Origin: Nocardia wallacei
Lineage (GTDB): Bacteria; Actinomycetota; Actinomycetes; Mycobacteriales; Mycobacteriaceae
DNA length: 64,000 nt
NCBI RefSeq assembly: GCF_014466955.1
Contig: NZ_AP023396.1
Coordinates: 5,332,001-5,396,000 of the forward strand
Reading direction: 5' to 3'
Part shown: positions 1 through 6,900 of the stretch, one piece after another
How the letters are laid out: every line of letters begins with the position of its first letter
How positions within the stretch are numbered: the stretch's first letter is position 1
Translations under genes and position numbers: made by a program
The notes under the pieces: model-generated
The model's database searches: none
Told to the model about the DNA's origin: nothing
The model's input: the letters and a program-made list of their open reading frames with translations, nothing else

Positions 1-2995
1 CCAGAACCATATCCTTGGTTGCCATGCTGTGCTCGAGCTGCGCCATCGCCCGCTGCTCCTGCAGCCGATTGACTTCGTCGCCGATCTTCATAAGCTCTTC
101 GCGTGCCACCTGCCGAAGTTGGTCCACGTATTTCGTCCACTCGCGCACCACCCTTCTGGCTTCGATCACCTCGGGCACCGAAGCATCGTAGCTGTGCGCC
201 ATGTTGATCTCGCGCAGCCTGTCCTGCGCATCGAGCAGCGACATTTTCGCGTTGTTCAAATCACTGTTCGCCCGGTCCAGCGGTACCAGCACCCGCTCGG
301 CGTCGAACTGGGGGCGATAGGTGGCGGGATCGCTGAATACCAGGTTGTTCGGCGGGTGCAGCGGGTGACCGGCCACCGTGCTCGTGATCCCGACACACCC
401 GAGTTCCAGCGTTGCGATCTCGCTCGGTGTCATCCTCCGGCCGATCTTGTTCTCCCACATCTCGATGACTTGGTCTTTCGAATAGGTATCGGTGCCTCGA
501 CCCGCGAGATCCGGGACGAATTCACGATCCGACCAATCACCTTCGACTCGCAGTGCCCCGGGCTCCTCGCCCGCTGCCATCCGAGCCGCTTCCTCGTCAC
601 CCAACCTGGTCCGTCTGGTGGGGACAGTGGGCGGGTCCTCCTCCTCTTCGCGGCGGGCCGCCTCTTCCTCCTCACGGCGGGCGGCTTCTTCCTCCTCCGC
701 ACGACGGCGTGCCGCCTCCTCCTCGTGGCGAGCCGCTTCCTCCTCCACACGACGGCGTGCCGCCTCGTCCGTCTCGCGAGGGACGGCCGTATCGTCCACC
801 TCGCGAGGGGCGGTCGCCTCGTCCGCATCACGGGTCGTCTCGTCCAGACCCCGACGCGCCGCTGCGGCCTCTGCTTCGCGACCGCGAGGCGCGGTGACCT
901 CGCCTTCATCACCACGCGGCGGGGCCGTCTCGCTGTCACGGCCACGCGGCGGGGCCGTCTCGCTGTCACGGCCGCGCGGCGGAGTCCGTTCGCCGTCACG
1001 ACCGCGCGCAGTGGCCTCACGGTCTCGGGCGTGCGGCGGCGTCCTCTCGCCGTCTCGGCCGCGCGGTGGAGTCGTCTCATCCCCGCGAACGGGAACCGGT
1101 GTCTCCGTGCCGGATTCATCGCGGGGGGTGCGGGACTCTTCGTCTGTTCGACGGCCCCCGGGCTCCTCGCCTTCCTCCCGCGGCCGGGAGCGGGCTCCGT
1201 CCTCCGGACGCACCTCCGTCTCGGGCCGTGGCTCGCCCTCGGGCCGCGCCACAGTCTCCGGACGAGCCTCACCCTCCGGAACCGCCTCGTTCTCCGGACG
1301 AGCCACCGCCTCCGGACGCGCCTCACCGACTGACTCCCCTTCGTTCTCCGGACGAGCCACCGCCTCCGGACGCGCCTCACCGACCGGCTCTCCTTCGTCC
1401 TCCGGACGAGCCATATTTTCCGGGCGTGCCTCGGTCGCGGGTGCAGGTTCGTTTTCCGGGCGGGCCGCGCTGTCCGGACGCACCTCGCTTCCCGGACCGG
1501 ATTCGTTCTCGGGCCGGGCCGAGGTCTCGGGCTGGGCCTCGTCCGACGATCGCGTCGGCACGTCTTCGTCCCGGCCTCCGGGAACAGGTGTCGCCGTGTC
1601 GTTCTCCTCGCGTGAGGTGCCGGGCTCTGCTTCGGTTCGGCGACCGCCGCTGCCCTCGGCATCCTCGTTCGGCTGCGGGCGAGGCCCGTCGTCAGCGCGC
1701 GCGTCAGGCTGCGGCTCCGATTCGGGACGTGCCGCGGACTCCGGTCGCGCCTCGCTCGCCGGATCGGCTTCGTTCTCGGGCCGAACCACCGCCTCCGGAG
1801 GCGGCTCGCCCTCCGAACGCGCTGCGCCGGATGGGCTTTCCTCGTCGGACGACCGCGTCGCAGGATCGGCCGAATCGTCGTGCCGCCCGCCGGATGCACC
1901 GTCGTCCCGGCCGCCTTCCGATCCACGGCCCTCGTCCCCGGAGGGTGCGGAAGGCGGCGGCCCGTCGTCGCCATTCGGGGACGCGCCCGTCCTGTCCCCC
2001 GCGCCCGGTCCGTCACCGGCGGGCGGTCCACTCCCGTCGCGGACCGGCGCACCGACCGCGGGCCCGGCCGGACCGCGCAGCGCGTGCGGCATCGAACCCA
2101 GCACACCACCAACCATGCCGGGCAACAGATGGTCCCACCCCATGTCCAACTGACCGGTGAACGGGACCACCGACGCGACTCCGGCCACCGCACCGGCAGC
2201 ACCGCCGGCCGCGGCGCCGGCGAAACGAATACCGGTCTGCTGCAATCGGTTCCGCGCCGCGGAGGTGGCATTTCCGGCGAAGCGGCGTTCCAGTCCCGTC
2301 ATCGCCCGCACGCCGACGAACTCGCCCGCGGCACCGGCGGCGGCGCCGGAGACAACGCCCAGGCCGATGTCCTTCCAGTCGAACTCCTTCCGATAGTGCC
2401 CCGGCCCGGTCATCTGAACCGCTTGGGCGGCAAGGGGTATAGCGCCGCCCTGCACCGCACCCAATGTCACGCCCTTGAACGCGATCGCCCGCACCATCCG
2501 CGCCGCGGCCGCCCGCGCACCCTCCGTCCCCAGCCGTGTGATCAGCTCGCGGAACGCGGCGCGCACCGTCAACCGGGTCGCCGCCGTCGCCGCCGCACCG
2601 TGCACCTGTCCCACCCCCGGGACGAACGCATCCACGCCCAATTGAATGACCAACGCCACCAAGGACCCGATGATCACGTACTTGCTGTATTCGGTGGCCA
2701 GCGCATCCTGCATGCATTGTTCCGACAGCCCGTAGCAAGCGGCCGCTACGTGTTTCAGGTCGCCGTCGAGGTCGAGGCCGTGTTTTTCGAGTGCCTCGCC
2801 GGTCAGTCCCTCGATCGCCGCCAAGGCCCTGTTCCGGGCCTCGCCCGCAAGCTGCGACACCCGGGTGATCGCGTCGCCGATCTCCTTCCATGCGGCGCCC
2901 AGTCGGCGCAGCGCGTCCTCGTCCCCCTCCGGCCACGGCCCGGCCACCGCGGCGATCACCCAGGGCGGAATCTCCTTGGGGATTTCGAGCGTCAT
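1..2995 (-). CDS. ESX-type effector with CpnT-like N-terminus and transglutaminase-like C-terminus (3' end missing)
   Basis: The frame is open from the ATG at 2995 to the left edge (about 998 codons), so the C-terminus is outside the window. Residues 1-300 closely parallel the complete paralogue at 3948-9716 (opening MTLEIPKEIPPWVIAAVAG), with hydrophobic segments near residues 100-150 and 200-300 and the motif MGWDHLLPG around residue 285. This resembles the CpnT-like N-terminal domain of ESX substrates. A long charged middle follows, rich in R-P-E-N-E repeats (one 54-bp unit is duplicated at 1287-1394) and in EEAARRR runs. Near the left edge the motif LELGCVGIT places Cys867 (codon 395-397) where microbial transglutaminase has its nucleophile, after MWENKIGRRMTP. 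The Asp and His of the triad would lie off the window. Export by ESX and transglutaminase activity are inferred. Confidence 0.8.
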   Translation of the reverse strand, partial: MTLEIPKEIPPWVIAAVAGPWPEGDEDALRRLGAAWKEIGDAITRVSQLAGEARNRALAAIEGLTGEALEKHGLDLDGDLKHVAAACYGLSEQCMQDALATEYSKYVIIGSLVALVIQLGVDAFVPGVGQVHGAAATAATRLTVRAAFRELITRLGTEGARAAAARMVRAIAFKGVTLGAVQGGAIPLAAQAVQMTGPGHYRKEFDWKDIGLGVVSGAAAGAAGEFVGVRAMTGLERRFAGNATSAARNRLQQTGIRFAGAAAGGAAGAVAGVASVVPFTGQLDMGWDHLLPGMVGGVLGSMPHALRGPAGPAVGAPVRDGSGPPAGDGPGAGDRTGASPNGDDGPPPSAPSGDEGRGSEGGRDDGASGGRHDDSADPATRSSDEESPSGAARSEGEPPPEAVVRPENEADPASEARPESAARPESEPQPDARADDGPRPQPNEDAEGSGGRRTEAEPGTSREENDTATPVPGGRDEDVPTRSSDEAQPETSARPENESGPGSEVRPDSAARPENEPAPATEARPENMARPEDEGEPVGEARPEAVARPENEGESVGEARPEAVARPENEAVPEGEARPETVARPEGEPRPETEVRPEDGARSRPREEGEEPGGRRTDEESRTPRDESGTETPVPVRGDETTPPRGRDGERTPPHARDREATARGRDGERTPPRGRDSETAPPRGRDSETAPPRGDEGEVTAPRGREAEAAAARRGLDETTRDADEATAPREVDDTAVPRETDEAARRRVEEEAARHEEEAARRRAEEEEAARREEEEAARREEEEDPPTVPTRRTRLGDEEAARMAAGEEPGALRVEGDWSDREFVPDLAGRGTDTYSKDQVIEMWENKIGRRMTPSEIATLELGCVGITSTVAGHPLHPPNNLVFSDPATYRPQFDAERVLVPLDRANSDLNNAKMSLLDAQDRLREINMAHSYDASVPEVIEARRVVREWTKYVDQLRQVAREELMKIGDEVNRLQEQRAMAQLEHSMATKDMVL

Positions 2996-3133
2996 CGCTT
3001 ACCTGCGAGTGGGTCCGTCATCTCCGGGCTGGGACGGCTGCCCGTCCAGCACCACTCCGCAAGAGCCGACCGGCACTGTCACCAGCCGTTTGCTCGAATT
3101 CGATTGTTGTTCCACGCGAAGTCGCCCCCCTTC

Positions 3134-3442
3134 TCAGATGCCGGTTCTCGTCCCATCCGTCCGGGGAACGTCGGTGCCCGCGGATTCTCGTTCGGACCAG
3201 CACGTCGACGGCGTCCACGCCTCGTCCGACGGCCACGTCCGGTCGACCGGCGGCCTGTCCGCATTCTCGGTCGCCGGCTCGGTTGCGGCAGCGCTACCCG
3301 CCGAATACGACGGGTTGTATGCCGGCGTTTCAGGCGACGAATGGTGACCTCGCACCCGGCGATCACCGGCGATCGCCGTTTCAGTGAAATCGGCGGTGAA
3401 TTCGTCGTAATCGTCGTAACCGAAGGAGAGTACGCGGCTCAT
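3134..3442 (-). CDS. Small hypothetical protein between the two effectors
   Basis: I do not recognise this 102-residue protein. It opens MSRVLSFGYDDYDEFTADF, acidic and aromatic, and turns Pro/Ser/Thr-rich and probably disordered after about residue 35. Third codon positions are mostly G or C along its whole length, which favours real coding. It lies between the small gene at 3643-3924 and the second effector, in the same direction, so it may be co-transcribed and may be a second small partner of the effector system. There is no signal peptide or membrane segment. A remnant of a longer gene is the main alternative. Confidence 0.45.
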   Translation of the reverse strand: MSRVLSFGYDDYDEFTADFTETAIAGDRRVRGHHSSPETPAYNPSYSAGSAAATEPATENADRPPVDRTWPSDEAWTPSTCWSERESAGTDVPRTDGTRTGI

Positions 3443-3642
3443 GAAAGCCCTCGCCGATGCTCACGCGCACACCCCCGCGCGCGGCAAATGACACGTCGAA
3501 TACAGCCGACCGACCTCATCAGTCCCTCCCCCGATTCCTCACGCCAGGTTGTGCCCAGTGTCGTCCATTCCCAGATTTGGGAACAGTGACGGTACGGGTA
3601 GCCCAGCACCCACGCAGGGCGGCCCGCGGCCGAGCTCGCAGT

Positions 3643-3924
3643 TCAGGAAATAACTTCCCAGGTGGCATCCTTGACCACGTAGTGGCGACCGATGCCGTGT
3701 CGGGCGATACCGGTCTCGTCGGGTTCGAGGTCGGCGTCATCGCCCTCGCTGGTCAGTACGCCGTCGAGCTCGATCGCCTTGAGTCTCACGTCCTCACCCC
3801 ATTCGGTGACCCCGTCGATGAAGACGTGGGCCTCCGGGCCGCACACCAGCACCGCACCGGCCATGGAGTTCTCGGCGATGCCGTACAGGGTGACGGGTGT
3901 GTCGAGATATTCCTCGAAGTTCAT
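3643..3924 (-). CDS. Candidate immunity protein of the transglutaminase effector
   Basis: This 93-residue acidic protein (MNFEEYLDTPVTLYGIAEN at the start, Glu/Asp-rich middle) has no signal peptide and no membrane segment, so it should be cytoplasmic. Its ATG lies 23 nt after the stop of the 1922-residue effector and is preceded by GAGTGAGGAATC, which contains a usable ribosome binding site. A short cytoplasmic protein directly downstream of a large modular secreted effector is the usual place for an immunity gene in polymorphic toxin loci. I do not recognise the family, so the immunity role rests on position, size and charge. A chaperone or an unrelated small protein remains possible. Confidence 0.7.
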   Translation of the reverse strand: MNFEEYLDTPVTLYGIAENSMAGAVLVCGPEAHVFIDGVTEWGEDVRLKAIELDGVLTSEGDDADLEPDETGIARHGIGRHYVVKDATWEVIS

Positions 3925-3947
3925 GATTCCTCACTCGGGTGTTCCGG

Positions 3948-6900
3948 TCACGCCTTACGAACAAAGGCTATACCGATCACGGCACTATCGAAGTCGATGT
4001 AGCTCGAATAGAACTTCCTCGGCGTACTCTGCAAGACCTCCATCGGCCCCATTCGCGCCCGCTCTGCCGGCGTCTTCGGTTCCATGTGGTTGGCGTGCAG
4101 CCAGGTATCCGATTGCGGATCGTACCAACCGTAGTCGAAATTGACGTACCCATTCTTTCCGGGCGTACGTTTGCCGACCATGTCCACCTGGCCGGTTTCC
4201 GGGTCCGGCGCGAATCTCTGCGCGTCGGGGTGCACCCGGTCCGCACCGGAGTAGAAGTGCTTGGAGAAGATCACAGCCTCCCACTCCGACGGGCTGCTAC
4301 CTCTCGGCAATTGGTCGGCAATGCCTTTGAGTTGCGAAAGCTGCGGGTCTTCGTTCACCATCCGCATGAATTCCTCGACCGTGGCAGGTTTGCGGCTCAG
4401 AATCTCATTGAATTTTTCCGCATAGCTCGAGACCCGCTCGAAAGTCTTCTCACCGCCGCGGATCTTTGCTTCCTGCCGCTCGGTTTTCAGCTCGTTCCGC
4501 TTCTCTTCGGAAAGCTTGGCCCACTCCTCCCGTGCCGCCTTCTTCAACTCGGCGATTTCCTTGTCTTTGGCTTCGAGCTTTTCGCGCGCCGCTTTCACCT
4601 TCGGTGACTCCTCCGTCGCACCCGGCTGTTTCAGCGCCTCGTCGAGTTCGGCTTCGAGCACGCGGCGATGGGATTGAGCCCCGTTCACCCGGCCGTTCGC
4701 CGCCTCACCGGCCGCCAATTCCTTTTCCGCCACCGCGACGCGCGCCTGGGCCACCGGATCGTCGAATACAAGGTTCATCGGGGGGAGGGTGTCGTCACGG
4801 CCCAGTCGCACCATACTGACACCGACACAGCCTCGTTCGATGGTCCGCACTTCTTCGGGGGTCATCTTGCGGCCGAGCTTGTTCTCCCAGTGTTGGATGT
4901 ACTCGTCCTTCGTGTAGCGACGCTGGCTCTCGTTTCGCTTCAGCTTCGGCACCAGTTTGCGTTCGGAGAAGCCTTCGGCGGCGCGCAGATCGCCCTCTCG
5001 GTATGCGTCCCGAGCGGCCTTCAGGACATCGCGAGCCTGGCCCAGGTGCTCGTTGAAACTGCGGATATCACCCTTGCCCAGGGCCGCGACGGCGTCTCGG
5101 TAGTGACGGTCGAATTGCGCCGCCATATCTTCTTTGGCCCGCAGCGCGTATCTGTATTCTTTCAGCTCGTCGGCGAGAGCTTTGATGTCCCGTTCCGCCC
5201 GGGTGAGATGTTCGAGTATGTCGTCCTCGGGCCGAGAGGTCGTCTCCTCTCCCTCGCGATGACGGGCGGCCTCTTCTTCCTCGCGTCGGCGAGCAGCGGC
5301 CTCCTCCTCTTCACGACGACGAGCGGCAGCCTCCTCTTCCTCACGACGACGAGCAGCGGCCTCCTCCTCTTCACGACGACGAGCGGCAGCCTCCTCCTCT
5401 TCACGACGACGAGCGGCAGCCTCCTCCTCTTCACGACGACGAGCGGCAGCCTCCTCCTCTTCACGACGACGAGCGGCAGCCTCCTCCTCTTCACGACGAC
5501 GAGCGGCAGCCTCCTCCTCTTCACGACGACGAGCGGCAGCCTCCTCCTCTCCACGACGACGAGCGGCAGCCTCCTCTTCCTCACGACGACGAGCGGCAGC
5601 CTCCTCTTCCTCACGACGACGAGCGGCAGCCTCCTCCTCTTCCCGGCGCGCGGCGGCTTCCTCCTCCTCGCGACGGCGGGCGGCGGCTTCCTCCTCGGCA
5701 CGACGCAGCGCGGCGGACTCCTCCTCCGCGCGACGACGGGCAGCGGCCTCCTCCTCCACAAGTCGGCGAGCCTCGGCCTCCTCCGCCGCACGACGACGCG
5801 CGGCCGCGGCCTCGACACGACGGCGGATGGCGGCTTCTTCTTCCTCGCGACGACGCGCGGCGGCCTCCTCCTCTTCCCTGCGCCGGGCAGCGGCCTCCTC
5901 CTCCGCACGACGACGCGCGGCAGCGGCTTCCTCCTCACGACGACGCGCCGCAGCCTCCTCCGCACGACGACGGGCAGCGGCCTCCTCCTCCGCACGACGA
6001 CGCGCGGCAGCGGCTTCCTCCTCGCGACGCCTTACCTCTGCTTCCTCTTCCGCACGACGACGGGCGGCGGCGGCCTCCTCCCGACCGCGAGCGGCGGCCT
6101 CTTCTTCCGCACGCCGGGCTGCGGCCTCCTCCTCTTCCCTGCGCCGGGCAGCGGCCTCCTCTTCCGCACGACGACGCGCAGCCGCTTCCGCCTCTTCACG
6201 ACGAGCGGCCTCCTCCTCTTCCGCACGACGACGCGCAGCAGCCTCCTCCTCCTCACGACGACGCGCAGCGGCCTCCTCCTCCGCACGACGACGAGCAGCA
6301 GCCTCCTCGTCCGCACGACGACGAGCCGCAGCCTCCTCCTCCTCACGGCGAGCAGCGGCCTCCTCCTCCTCACGCCGACGGGCAGCAGCCTCCTCGTCCG
6401 CACGACGACGCGCCGCAGCCTCCTCCTCTTCACGACGACGGGCAGCGGCCTCCTCTTCCGCACGACGACGAACGGCCGCTTCCTCCTCCGCCCGACGCCG
6501 GGCGGCAGCCAACTCCTCACGTCGGCGAGCAGCGGCCTCCTCCTCACGCCGAGCCGCAGCCTCCTGCTCACGCCGAGCCGCAGCCTCCTGCTCACGCCGA
6601 GCCGCAGCCTCCTGCTCACGCCGAGCCGCAGCCTCCTGCTCACGCCGAGCCGCAGCCTCCTGCTCACGCCGAGCCGCAGCCTCTTCCTCACGCCGAGCCG
6701 CAGCCTCCTGCTCACGCCGAGCCGCAGCCTCCTGCTCACGCCGAGCCGCAGCCTCCTGCTCACGCCCAGCCGTGGCCTTCTCTTCGCTTCGGCGAGAAGT
6801 GGATTCCTCGCGGCGGGCGGCGGGGGTTTGCTCCTCGCGGCTGCGGGGTGTGGCGGGCACTTCCGGTTCGCGACCACGTGCGGGCTCGGCGGGGGGCGGC

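Noticed and set aside
430..2271. Minus-strand reading frame of 613 codons rich in Arg/Pro
   Set aside because: It is a shifted frame of the first effector, whose true frame is open from 2995 to the left edge and has the paralogue's sequence and the Cys motif.
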